The translations under genes were made by a program, and so were the position numbers. The notes below the pieces were generated by a model that saw only the letters and a program-made list of their open reading frames with translations, did no database searches and had not been told where the DNA came from. Of a stretch of DNA of 64,000 nucleotides, positions 40,400 to 50,980 are shown in pieces (positions within the stretch are counted from its first letter, which is position 1; the number at the start of each line of letters is the position of its first letter). The stretch lies in assembly GCA_037355855.1 (NCBI GenBank), contig CM074759.1:8618001-8682000 (forward strand), read 5' to 3'. This DNA is from Pseudo-nitzschia pungens. Its lineage: Eukaryota; Bacillariophyta; Bacillariophyceae; Bacillariales; Bacillariaceae.

Positions 40400-41060
40400 T
40401 TCAAATAGAAGATCGAGGCAGAGGACGTTTCAGAGTTCGGGCGGAACGACTGATTCAGATAGAAGATCGAAAACGAAGACGATCGAAGCGAGGAGCAACG
40501 ACGACTTCGAAGACAATCGAAGCGAAGAGCAACGACGACTTTAGGGAGGACGACGAAGAGAAAGGCTAGACGAAGAGGAAGGCCATCGGAGCGAAAAGCA
40601 ACGACGATTTCTAGGACGACGAAGACAATCAAATCGAAGAGCGACGACGATTTCAAGGACGAAGAGAAAGGCTATCAGAGCGAAAAGCAACGACGATTTT
40701 AGGAAGGACGACGAAGAGAAAGGCTAGACGAAGAGGAAGGCCATCAGAGCGAAAAGCAACGACGATTTCAGAGAGGACGACAAAGAGAAAGGCTAGACGA
40801 AGAGGAAGACCATCGGAGCGAAAAGCAACGACGATTTCTAGGACGACGAAGACAATCAAATCGAAGAGCGACGACGATTTCAAGGACGAAGAGGAAGGTT
40901 ATCAGAGCGAAGAGCCACGACGATTTTAGGAAGGACGACGAAGCGAAAGGCAATCGTAGCGAAGAGCAACGACGATTTCAATGACGACGAAGACAATCGA
41001 ATTGAAGAGCGACGACGAGTTTAATGACGACGAAGACAATCGATTTCAATCACGACGGAA
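40400..41060 (+). repeat. AGCGAAGAGCAACGACGA repeat array, downstream flank
   Basis: Units of GAAGACAATCGAAGCGAAGA, GCAACGACGATTTCTAGGAC and GAGAAAGGCTAGACGAAGAG in direct orientation, related to 37790-38227. It also includes a duplication of the gene's last codons (GAGGCAGAGGACGTTTCAGA at 40361 and 40411). Confidence 0.8.
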
Positions 41061-41114
41061 GCAAATGATACAAAGATTTTATATTGTTTAGTTACCTGCC
41101 TAGTGTAGAATGGT

Positions 41115-44100
41115 TCATTCAGCAATGCCGGTGCTGTCTGATTCCTCTCGTTGTACAGGACAAGAGGAGTAGAGGCTCTCGTAGGTAGTATATGTCATAG
41201 AATTATTTCTCTTTTCAAAGAATGCGAGCCATTGCAATCGATTGTGAACAACCAACCACCGACCATTGTTTATTGGTTCTGCATTCTCGTCCAGTTCAGG
41301 AACAACTGCCAGTTCCGAAAGAATAGTGTCAGTGTTAAATAAATATAAAGTATTGTCGAGATAGCCACTTTTTACAAAGTGAGATGATGTAGACATTGGA
41401 TCTTCTCTAAACTTTCTGACAACCGCGTAGATGCCATCGGAATCGACATTGTATCCATTCACAGCCGATGTGGGTTGTTTCAAATCTGTCACGTGCAGAA
41501 AACACAGCATTTGACAGGGGATTTCAGTGTTATCGTCGACTGCAAACATTGCCCAGTCAAACCATACACTGTTAACTTGGCCTGAATCAGACCTGTATGA
41601 GGGGTGACATCGGAACAGGTAGTTGACGCGATTCACAGAATCCCATCTGTTGTGTTCGGTGAACCCAAATATGCTGGATGTGTCGTTGAGCAAAGGAAGG
41701 ACAGAGTAGCAAACAAAATCTAGTACAATTGATGAATGAAATGGTTTGTTGTAGTTCCGTTGTCTGATCCATCTCATCGAACTTTTGGTTCCATCCAGAA
41801 AAATGGTGAAACGGGCACCATACTGTGTAGGACGGGGGGAAATGACTTTAGGATCACCACCCACTTTCTTCAACTTGTAATGAGAGGTTGCGAGTCGAAG
41901 GAGAGATGCTTCTTCTTTCCGACGGGTTGTCTGATGGACTAAGGTTGCGGCATTTTGTTGAGTATTTTTGGACGGTGCTTTTATTTCAGTCTTGTGGTGA
42001 CTTTCACTGTATGCAGAATCGAAACCTAATGTTGGACCCCACAGACTGATGTACTTCGGAATGTGAAAGTAGAGGTGATTTTTGATAAGTTTTGTTCCCA
42101 TTCCCTTCCTAAGGCAGGTGCCATTGATAGTGTTGAGGAAATGAATAATGGTTTTGGGAAGATTTTTGATGCACTTTGTGGTAGGACGGCCGTGTTTGAG
42201 AAATTCTTCCATAGAGATGATTTGTTCGATAACATCAATGTGCTTCTTCACAAATGAGTTGTCCCTCAAAATTGCAATGCCGGATTCAGAAACCAATGTT
42301 AGAAGAATCGAAATCAGCATACCACTGTAATCGTGCCCCTCTTTTTTAGTGACAGATAGAAGATTGGAGCTGAATTTAGTTCTGGGAAAGTCGCGATCCG
42401 ACTGCCTTGAGAGAAGGGCTCCATATTTTTGAGAGACATGCCCAATTGTATTTACTGTGGAAACACCGGTCTTTAGGTGATCAGCATACGGGCATGGTAT
42501 TGAACCCTTCATCAGTTGCTCCAGGGATTCTACCTCTCGTTTGGCACACCCGAGCTGGTGCATGTGGAGGCATTCACCGGGCGTGGCTAGGTGAATGTTG
42601 TTTACATTGGTACCAAAGTTGAGACTGTGGAATGCATTTCTGATTTGGTGGTGAGAAATATTGTTGAAATATTCCTTGGTGGTGGTGGCATCTGAGTCTG
42701 GAAATGTATGAAAATCTGATGGGACCCAAAGAGAGGCTGTTTGTTGTGCTGATGGAATATTTATGTCCTTGGTGGAACAGTTACAGTGACGGCAAAGCTT
42801 TTGTACACCACCCGACCGGGAACCATATTTGCCACATAATTTATCATGCAGTTCTGTGTCACCGATGACATAGGCTATTGCAAATTTCATTTTGACTTGC
42901 CACAATTGGCCGGCATAAGGGAGAAAATCCCATTGGATGCCTTCCTGGGTGGACTCGCATGCTTCTTTGAAAGATCGGAGCGCCACTTCTAGGGCATTGT
43001 GCAGGTTTTGGATTGATTCTTTTGGAGATGGTTTTCTTGAATGGTGGATGCTCTCCAAATCTGAGTCAGGATGAAAATAGATTGTTGTCCATGCTTCCGG
43101 CCTTTTCCTGGTTTCGATGTTGAATATGCCTAGGGTCATGTTGAGTGGAGTCAGTGATAGTCTTCCGTGCGCATCCAAGCTAATTCCATCCATGTAAAAA
43201 ATGATGGGAACAAGGATTTCAGAATTTTCTTCTATGCAGAGGGATCTCCAGGAATCCGACCACCATGATCCGTGGTGCAACTCAGTGATAGGACAAGAAT
43301 CAGTTCGAACCGGGAAATGCTCTGGTGACAAGGGGGTATTGCTGTTGGGGAATGACAAATTTTCTTCCATCATTAAATCTGGGTTCGACAGAAGGGAATA
43401 CAAAGCATCCAGAAAAGAGCGGACGTAGATTTGGGAGGGTTTGTTGTCGGGAAGCCAATTCACAATTTTGGGCTCAAATTTTGGTTCGGAAGATATGCCA
43501 AGATTTTTTTTTATTTCTTGGAAAATTGCGTCACGTTTTCTTGTTGGTGTAACCTTGAAATCAAAACCAGGAAGATTGTAGCTGTCTTTCGCCCAGTTGA
43601 AAATGGTTTGATAAGTGGAAAGAGGTAGCTTGTGTTGTGATATAATGTTGAGGAGGTTGATTTCAGCAATAAGTTCCGGACGGGGTGGGAACAGAGTGCG
43701 ATTCCGGAATGTTTCCTCTCTTTCGTTTATGGAAATGGTGGTGCTTTTCATGATTTCGGAATCAGATATTTCGGTGTCAGAACTGGCATCAAAATTGTCA
43801 GGTACATCAACATCGGAATCGATTGCATTCATTTGTTCCTCATTTTCAGCCATATGCGATTCGATTGCCTGTCTGTCCATGGGTGGGATGAGTACATTGG
43901 CGATCACTTGAGGATTGAGTGAGGTATGGATAGAAGTTGTTGCGGCGGTGTTCGTTTCGGCAAGGGAGGGGGGGATTTGTGGTCCATTCTGTGTCGTTGT
44001 CAGTCCATACTGTGATGGTGTGTGTCGGACCAAAGGGAGGGTGACTTCGGCTTTCGCAGAAGAAATAAAATCCATAAGATCGTTCTTAACATAATAAGTT

Positions 44101-44324
44101 CGGCAATCATTGTTGGAATAGAGATGCCTGGAGAGGCCTTGAGATACGTATCGGTAGGTGTGAAAGTGGCTCGATTCTTGTTTGTATCCCTTGAAGGATT
44201 GCTGTGATTTTCTCCTTCTTCCGGAGGCAATGCAGTTGCGACAATGGAATGTCTTGGGTATTCTGGGCTCATTGGCAAAGTGCCTTGGGTCCGACGACGC
44301 TTTCGACAAGGAAGCTTTCGGCAT
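41115..44324 (-). CDS. DDE-type transposase, Plavaka/CACTA-like
   Basis: 1069 residues from ATG 44324 (MPKASLSKAS). An N-terminal zinc finger has C28, C31, H67 and C74 (FHCRNC ... LSRHLYSNNDC). A Ser/Asp/Glu-rich linker follows. The catalytic region begins near 370: LVPIIFYMDGISLDAHGRLS (Asp379), LTPLNMTLGIFNIETRKRPE, then YVIGDTELHDKLCGKY (Asp489) and KLCRHCNC (Cys511, 514, 516), then TPGECLHMHQLG (Glu584, His587). These blocks match, from memory, the Plavaka-type transposases related to CACTA/EnSpm; the D, D, E assignment is inference. The C-terminal 400 residues include HIPKYISLWGPTLGFDSAYS and a second globular region. It should bind the terminal repeats and cut and paste the element; the frame is intact. 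Confidence 0.82.
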   Translation of the reverse strand: MPKASLSKASSDPRHFANEPRIPKTFHCRNCIASGRRRKSQQSFKGYKQESSHFHTYRYVSQGLSRHLYSNNDCRTYYVKNDLMDFISSAKAEVTLPLVRHTPSQYGLTTTQNGPQIPPSLAETNTAATTSIHTSLNPQVIANVLIPPMDRQAIESHMAENEEQMNAIDSDVDVPDNFDASSDTEISDSEIMKSTTISINEREETFRNRTLFPPRPELIAEINLLNIISQHKLPLSTYQTIFNWAKDSYNLPGFDFKVTPTRKRDAIFQEIKKNLGISSEPKFEPKIVNWLPDNKPSQIYVRSFLDALYSLLSNPDLMMEENLSFPNSNTPLSPEHFPVRTDSCPITELHHGSWWSDSWRSLCIEENSEILVPIIFYMDGISLDAHGRLSLTPLNMTLGIFNIETRKRPEAWTTIYFHPDSDLESIHHSRKPSPKESIQNLHNALEVALRSFKEACESTQEGIQWDFLPYAGQLWQVKMKFAIAYVIGDTELHDKLCGKYGSRSGGVQKLCRHCNCSTKDINIPSAQQTASLWVPSDFHTFPDSDATTTKEYFNNISHHQIRNAFHSLNFGTNVNNIHLATPGECLHMHQLGCAKREVESLEQLMKGSIPCPYADHLKTGVSTVNTIGHVSQKYGALLSRQSDRDFPRTKFSSNLLSVTKKEGHDYSGMLISILLTLVSESGIAILRDNSFVKKHIDVIEQIISMEEFLKHGRPTTKCIKNLPKTIIHFLNTINGTCLRKGMGTKLIKNHLYFHIPKYISLWGPTLGFDSAYSESHHKTEIKAPSKNTQQNAATLVHQTTRRKEEASLLRLATSHYKLKKVGGDPKVISPRPTQYGARFTIFLDGTKSSMRWIRQRNYNKPFHSSIVLDFVCYSVLPLLNDTSSIFGFTEHNRWDSVNRVNYLFRCHPSYRSDSGQVNSVWFDWAMFAVDDNTEIPCQMLCFLHVTDLKQPTSAVNGYNVDSDGIYAVVRKFREDPMSTSSHFVKSGYLDNTLYLFNTDTILSELAVVPELDENAEPINNGRWLVVHNRLQWLAFFEKRNNSMTYTTYESLYSSCPVQREESDSTGIAE

Positions 44325-44716
44325 GGTGGTGTGTGTTTTTGTGATACGATTCTTACGCCATGTCCCGGGATTCTTAGCTGGGGTACCGGTATGTGATGTG
44401 ACACCACTGAAAAAAAAAGTTCACAAAGGTGCACGACGTAACACTTTGGTGTGATTGAGGTAAATTGGATTTAAAATTATTTGTTGTGTTGAGTCAAGTG
44501 TGTCAAATGTGGAAGCTTTCGGCATGGTGAAAATAAAATAAATTGAAATAATTGTTTGTTGTGATGCGAAGGGAGGATTCTTAGCTGGGGTACCGGTATG
44601 TTAGGTGACACCACTTAAAAAAAAAGTTTTACAACGGTGCGCGATGTAACTGTTGTGTGATTGAAGATGATCTGATTAAAAATTATTTGTTATATTGAGT
44701 CAAATGTGTCAAATGT
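44310..44716 (-). repeat. 201-bp tandem duplication of the transposase leader
   Basis: Copy A 44310-44510 and copy B 44511-44716 share GGAAGCTTTCGGCATGG, GATTCTTAGCTGGGGTACCG, a poly-A run and TTGAGTCAAATGTGTCAAATGT. The copies are about 75-80 percent alike by eye. Copy A contains the transposase start codon and first codons (MPKAS on the minus strand); copy B contains the same ATG context upstream, where it soon meets stops. It probably duplicates promoter and 5' leader. Confidence 0.8.
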
Positions 44717-44918
44717 GTAAAATGGAATGAAAAGGTGACGAGGGACTGAATATCAGGGTCTAGATCAGAACATTTTCCAGAAACCGATGCAGAGATGGAG
44801 AAAAAAAAGGAATAAGGTTGAGAATAGTGGAAAAAAGGTTGTGAAATAAAAAATTGTGGTCGCGTTTTTCTGAGAAAAGTCGCGATTGGGTTGCGATCGG
44901 GTCGCGATGGGTCGCGAT
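44717..44918. promoter_or_regulatory. Right subterminal region with TCGCGACCC motifs
   Basis: Dense cluster next to the right terminal repeat: GGTCGCG (44859), AGTCGCGATTGGG (44877), TTGCGATCGGG, GGTCGCGATGGGTCGCGATGG (44899-44919). All copies point the same way, and they are closer together than on the left end. Probable transposase-binding array. The LINE-side open frame reads into this region only by accident. Confidence 0.65.
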
Positions 44919-44942
44919 GGGTCGCGAACCAGTTTTCGGACG
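44919..44942 (-). repeat. Right terminal inverted repeat
   Basis: 24 bp, exact reverse complement of 29238-29261, followed by the AA duplication (44943-44944) and then LINE sequence AATGGGCACCGGGAG. Confidence 0.93.
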
Positions 44943-47900
44943 AATGGGCACCGGGAGTGATCCTGATACTGGTAGTGAAGTAGTTGGTTGCCAACACCAA
45001 TGCATCCAGAAGCAAATTTGACAAACCACCGTTGCATGCCAGGAGGTAATCGCTTGAAGGCAGACAGATGGGCACACCAATGGATGGAACTCAAAACAGG
45101 TTGTGGAATGGGAATATCATGGTGGGTCTGCCAGTATTTAAGAAGAGGAGGACCAGAAATGGCAACATGCAGAGCATTCTGATCAAACCTTGAACACTTG
45201 CATCCATTGAGAGAAAATGCCCAAGGCTCAAACACAAGTCTGGGATAGTGATGGGCCGAAGCTCTATGAACAGAGAGAAAGGCCTTTGCCATGCTGTCAA
45301 CCTGATGATTGCGAAGGGCCCACCAATCAAGAAAGATTCCAGCTTGATGGCCCTGAACCCACTGAAAGTGCACAGAGATTGGCAGGGCAGAAATCATGTT
45401 TCTGATGACATAAACATAGTCAAAAGACTTCTGGGAAATAACCAAAGGCCAAGATCCCTGAGCCTGTTTGAGAGCTGTGTCACCATCCAGAGCAATAGTG
45501 ATAGAGCCAGAAGCAATATCAAAAAGATTCACCAGAGCAGTGCAACAGGTGAGAACTCCAATGATACCCGCCAGTTCACTCCTGTAGGATGACTGATCCT
45601 CAGGGGATCCACTGACAAAATTACAGCCAGTGAGGAACAAGGAAGCAGTCTTGGTGGAGGAATTAGGTGACAAAATGAAAGCAGAAGTTCCTCGGAGAAG
45701 GTCCGGATCAAATGAACCATCGCAGACAGCACTGGCAGTACCACTCTGGATAGCATCAACAAGGTGTTGACAGCCAGCCTGTGGTAGAGAATATTTGTGG
45801 AGAAGTACCCTTGGAGACTCACAGAGTGCATCAAAGGCATCTACTGGGGAGTCTGGAAGAGAATCAAATGGATTGTACTCCAGAGGATCCATGTCAGGAG
45901 GTTCAGAAACAAAGGCTGAAGACCCAACAACGCGGACAACGTGGCCACAAATAACAGGGCAGACAAGCACATCAGCGCAGGCTGGTTTGTCAGAAAGGAT
46001 TTCAGCAGTGACCCTGTATCTGCCCCTGCCCTGGGAGGTGCCCACAGTCCAGCCAGTAGAAGTTTTGAAGAATATTCTGTTGGTGGATGGAGACAAAAAC
46101 CAAGGCCAAAGAGAAGCTGTCTGGGGAGAGAGCCAAGGCCCAAGATGAAAAGAAGGAGCCAGTGCCCTGGCTGCAGGGGGTGGACAAGGGGGAAGAAAAC
46201 AGGTCTGAAGTGCCTTAGTCCAAAAGCGCTTTGCTGCTGGAGGCCAAGATGGAGGACATCTCGGCCAGTCAAGATGATCCCTCAAGTGATTGGAGGATGT
46301 CAGCTGGAAAGCCATGGGAGAGAGTCTCTTTCCATCTGGAGTACAAATGTCAGCAAGGGAGATAGCCTTGAGTGACATGCGCATGTGATTCAAGAGGGAC
46401 AAGTCAGCACCTCTGAAGCCAGCGTTGACAAAGGCTTGCATGAGATAGCAGTCATTGGAACGTAGCAGGGGAAGATCTGGGAAGTCTTCAAACAAGCTCA
46501 CAGGGTGAACAGAGAAAAACTCCCACACATGTTTGTACCAGCAAGGAGTGACGTAGGAAGCAAAAGGATGATATGGTGTGACACCAAGATGGAGAGGAAT
46601 GCCAAGTTCGAGCCGTAGAGACTCAGCAGTTAGCCTGAGAATCCTACCAGTTTGGGAGGACCTGACAGATTCCTGAAAGAGGGTGGCAATATGACTGAAC
46701 TCTTGGAGGAGGTAGGGGTGAATGAAACCAAAGCCTTGATAGAGGGAAGGACCATAGAATACATGTCTGGGAAATGTCCGTGACATCCCTGCTTTATTCA
46801 GCACAGGAACAAGAGCTGGGTGAATTATCTTAGTCCAAGTGGCCTCATCAAGTTGCGTGACAGGCATGGGGTATTCAACAGACTTCATGAAAGAATACTT
46901 GAATGTGTAGAGGGATGCCCTCTTCTCACACTTGGAAGCCTTGAGCTGAGAGCCAAAAGACTGAGACTGTGACTTCATGTGAGCAATCTGTGCTTCCTCA
47001 TTGCCATCCATGGAGATAAAAACCCCAAGGGTCTTGTCAGCATGGTCAACTTCAAAACGATCCAGGGTAGCGCGATTGCCATTCTTATCAGCAACAGAGA
47101 AGTCACCGGGCATGTCAGCAATGGAGCGATAGTCCCAACCGGATCCATTCCATTTGAAATCAATCAAATAACAGAAAGATTTGGCAGGTTCAATCGCACC
47201 ACCAGTGGCAATAATCCCACCAGCCCATCGGTCAAGAGCTTCCTGAAAGTCAACAGCTAATTCTTCACCAGATGTTGAGGAATCAGAGCCAGCACAAAAC
47301 AAATCTGTGTCATCCACAAAGGCAAAACCCACAAGAGAAACCAGTTGCAGTGACAAAGAAGTGATAAGATGGACACCATGCCCAGCCTGTTGCATCATTC
47401 GGAAGACAATGGTTGACACCAAAGCCCAAAGAGTTGGACCAATACCATTGCCTTGGCCACAACCACTGAGAGGAACAGGTTCATCACCATACACAGGACC
47501 TGACCGACCAAAACCAGTTTTGATGTGGTGCTTAGCATGTTGCAGAGTAGACAGAAGAACTTCACACACATGTGCAGGAACACCAAAGCTCTGGAGAGTG
47601 AGACCTGCAATGGGATGAGAGATTCTATCATAACAGCCCTTGGCATCATTCATAGCAACAGCACCAGATCTGCGCTTCTGCCTCAACACATCACAGATGA
47701 GCTTCTTGTTCAGGCAGGTGTTGATGGCCTTGTGGTGTTTCCTGCTTCCATGTTGATCAACAGCCACAGCATTGGCACGTTCAGCATGGGCAAGAATGCG
47801 TCTGCCAATCATCTTGTTGTTGATTTGGAACTCAGGAGACATCAACTGGATGAGTCTCATCTTATCCACTCTATATTCACCAGGTTTCTTGAATATCTCA

Positions 47901-48463
47901 ACATCCGTGATGACCTGCCAGGCAGAAGGAGAGAAGCCAACAATCAATGGGACTGATCTCAGTAGAGTGTCAAACTTGTTCAACTGGGGATCCAGGGCAA
48001 AAGCCTTGTGGTGGGCAAAACTCAAACATGAAGGTTCACTTGCTGTGCGTTCCCTCTGGTGTTTCCAGGCAGCAGCATTGTCAGCTGGACACACTGAATA
48101 GTCAAAGGGAGGCAAACTCAGAATAGAGGCAGGGACTTTGAGACAAGAAAGAAATTCAGACAGGTATTTGTCAGTGGCAGGAGGAGGATTATATGTGCCA
48201 TCAAGAACTTGAGCAGAAGCATGGGCTGTGCCGAGGTAGCCAAAATCTTGAATGAAGGAGGGAGTCATGGAAGGAGTGCCAAGACACTGCTGTTGACGCC
48301 GGACATTGGATTCAGCCATAGCTGGAACCATAGTGGACTGGGACTCCAAGACCTGTTCAGCACCATCAGGGCCAACTGCAATAGCTCGCAAGACAGCTGA
48401 CTTGTTGACACGTCCCCGAATAGACCTAGCAGCAAGGCCAATGGCCAGCCAGGCTCTGAGCAC
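44943..48463 (-). CDS. LINE ORF2 part: reverse transcriptase and RNase H
   Basis: Open from 48463 to the transposon junction at 44943 (about 1173 codons); the frame then runs accidentally into the transposon end until 44765. Numbered from the GTG at 48463: RT motif A has Asp273 (AMNDAKGCYDRIS), motif B is PLSGCGQGNGIGPTLWALVS and the catalytic box FVDDTD is at 382-387. A Pro-rich linker (about 780-830) precedes a C-terminal RNase H with AVCDGSFDPD (near 912), YRSELAGIIGVL, IALDGDTALKQA and VQGHQ. The final residues (HYQYQDHSRCP) start the zinc finger completed at 29237. It would copy the LINE RNA at a nick. The first about 25 codons overlap the inverted ORF1 and may not be authentic. Confidence 0.9.
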
Positions 48464-50980
48464 TCAGACTCTAAGCACCCTCCTTCCAAGGTCTCTCCTT
48501 CCAAGTCTAGTCTGAAACAAGCTACTCTTGCATTTCTTTCTGACACACCGTCTGCAGATCGACATGCCCTGCGCAAGAAAGCCCTGGCTGCTGCCAACAA
48601 AGCTCACTCAGATTCCTTCCTCTGGTGCTTCTACGGTAAGGGGCCTTTTACTGGTCGTGCTTCCATTCCCACCCCTATCCACACTCTTCGTAAAACTCCA
48701 GCAGGATCCCGGCTATGGACTGGGTGTCCTAGCCCCACTCACTTCTTCAGCAAGAAAGATGGGAATGACAAGAAATCCATCCATGATGTCTGTCAGTCTG
48801 CCATCCCTCCAGCATATGCTCAAGCTTTTCCTGACAACCCTGAGTGGAGAACTGCTTCTGTGGAGTCCCTGGTTTCCCTTGCTTCTCTCTGCTTTCAAGC
48901 CTCTGCAGACTGGACCAAGCAACCTTCAGGACATGCTCTGAAGAGATGTCTTATTGGTTTGGCCAAGATGTCTCCTGAGTGTTTTGATGACCTGTATTGT
49001 GAAGGTAACCTTTTGCCCAGCACTGAAGGACGAGTTTGGTTGGCAGCCAATCAGGTGCTTGGCTCCCACTGGTATTTCAAGAAGCGACCTCCTACACCTG
49101 CGCCAACTGCAGTTGATGATGCTTCTACTTCCAAATCAGTGTCCTTTCTTCCTGGTGGAGGTGATGCTACTGTCTTGTCCTCCTCTGCTGGGCATTTCCT
49201 CCAACGCCGAGGGGTTTGCTCCAGTGATTCTAGAGCTCCAGTGGATGTCACTGCTGGCACCAAGTGTTCTCATCGTTCTTATGTCACTCTGTCCCTTCCA
49301 AGGTTGATGTCACAACACCCTGGGGAACTATATGATGAGCTGCTCAAGTCTCTCAAGGAAGCTTTGGATCTTCTATGGACTGTTGACAAGCGCCTGGTGT
49401 TGTATGTTTTTCCCTCCAGAGCCAGGCTCAACCCCAAGGCCAAGCCTGTTACCAAGTTTTGGACGACACTTCCTGACAGGAAGACCTTGGAATTGTATGT
49501 TGCTCAGCTCTGGCTTCGCAGTAGAACTGCTCCTCATCTACGCTTCTTTGTGGGCCACAGTGCTTCCCTGGAGAAACTCTTTTCCGCACAATTGCTCCAG
49601 AGGCTCAGAGACCGTGACATGGACCTGAAATATGACCACATACAGGCCCCAGTTATTGTCACATGTGGCTTTCTCCTTGGATCTTACATGCAGAGTTTTG
49701 ATCTTGACCACTACAACGAATTGCTTCAGACTCATCCCAGGTTTCAGGCATGTCCTATTGCTGTTATCAGGAAGAATATCAGCCTTGACAACTCCAGAAC
49801 TCCTGATCCCAATCCTGTTCAGGCTGCACATGTTTTGTGTGATGCTACAAAGCGCGCCCAAACTGTTAAGCTCCTCAAAGCCCAGTTCAATCGGTGCAAA
49901 CCTTCAGACATTGCCTCTCTCCCTGATGGTAAATTCTACAAGTTTATTGAGACAGCTACCAATCCTTCTGACAGACCTCTTCCCCCCTCCAAGCTCAAGA
50001 CTGTTCGCCAGGCTAAGCACCGCCAAGCTAAATTTATTGAGAGCCATGAAACTGCTCCTGTTCTGGGGGTAGTTGATCTTGATCTTCCAGTTGACCTGGG
50101 CCAAGGGCTGGGTTTGAAGACACTGCGCAGTGTGCTTCTGGGTATCAGAACCCGTGACAATTGGTCATGGCCTCTTTTTCTTTCTGTCGATACCAGTTCA
50201 TACCGAGGCGAGATCCTTGCTTTGTACAATATCACTACCAAGGCTGAAGCAATGGCCATGTTGTCTTTCCTGCCTATTATACTGGAAGCTCATTATGGTT
50301 CTTGTGTTCGACAATGGTTCTCTTCTGAGTGCCTGACTGAAATGGAAGCCTACCATTGGGATGCTGCTGCCAATTGTGTTGTGGAAACTGAACCTGCTGC
50401 AGATCCAATGCAGGATGACTCTCTTCCCTTTTTTGGTGATGGGGATGCAAGAGATTGGGAACTTGTTGATGATGACTTGTCCGTTGACCTTGCCCCAGAC
50501 CTTACCTTTGATCTGGATCTGCACTTTAACCTCCAAGCCCGTGCTGACAGTGGTGGTGGCGGATTTGATGATTCTCAATCCATGGATACTTTAGCAACCG
50601 GTACTTCCAATCTCACTGATGTCCAGGCTTCAGCGCCTGCAGGTGGTGTTCCTACTGGAGGTGATTCTTCCAATGTTGCCAAGGCTGATGCCTCTCCTGG
50701 TATTCCTCCTGAAGTTCCCCCTGCAGTTCCTGACCCTCCCCAGAATGCCATGGCTGGTGACCTCCCTGTGGCCTCTCCTGATTCCTCAACTGCAGTTCCT
50801 GCTGCCGGTGGTGGGGAAGACGTAGCCTCTGCATTGAGGCTTGGAGTTGCTGCAATTGCATTCTCCTCCAGCCATGATGCTAGTGTCAGTGATTTGAGCC
50901 ATGCCAATGTTTCCACCAAATCAGCTCCGGCAACTCTTCCATCCCTGCGACAGACTGGGTTTCCTTCTGATCATGGTTAG
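48392..50980 (+). CDS. LINE ORF1 protein (inverted segment)
   Basis: The frame is open from just after a TGA at about 48390 to a TAG at 50978-50980. It includes SSLKQATLAFLSDTPSADRH upstream of the first internal GTG/ATG, so the N-terminus probably lay beyond the inversion junction or starts with lost sequence. The middle has LWCFYGKGPFTG, THFFSKKDGNDKKSIHDVCQ, PRLMSQHPGELYDELLKSLK and TTKAEAMAMLSFLPIILEAH; the last 200 residues are Asp-rich then Pro/Ala-rich. I recognise no domain, but position and length fit ORF1 of diatom LINE-like elements, presumably an RNA-binding protein. It overlaps the endonuclease start as ATGGTTAG. Confidence 0.75.

Larger units (their letters stand above)
29238..44942 (-). 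mobile_element. 15.7-kb cargo-bearing DNA transposon (Plavaka/CACTA-like)
   Basis: 15,705 bp bounded by perfect 24-bp terminal inverted repeats (CGTCCGAAAACTGG...) and a 2-bp AA duplication, inserted in the LINE zinc-finger codons. It carries a 1069-residue transposase, a 723-residue Cys-rich protein, a 758-residue acidic protein and a spliced 513-residue protein, with tandem arrays between genes and TCGCGACCC motifs at both ends. Short 2-3-bp duplications and subterminal repeats are typical of the CACTA/EnSpm group, which agrees with the transposase type. All reading frames are long and unbroken, so it looks recently active or autonomous. Confidence 0.88.

Noticed and set aside
44765..44942. 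C-terminal extension of the LINE RT reading into the transposon end
   Set aside because: These codons come from the inserted terminal repeat and subterminal motifs, not from the LINE.
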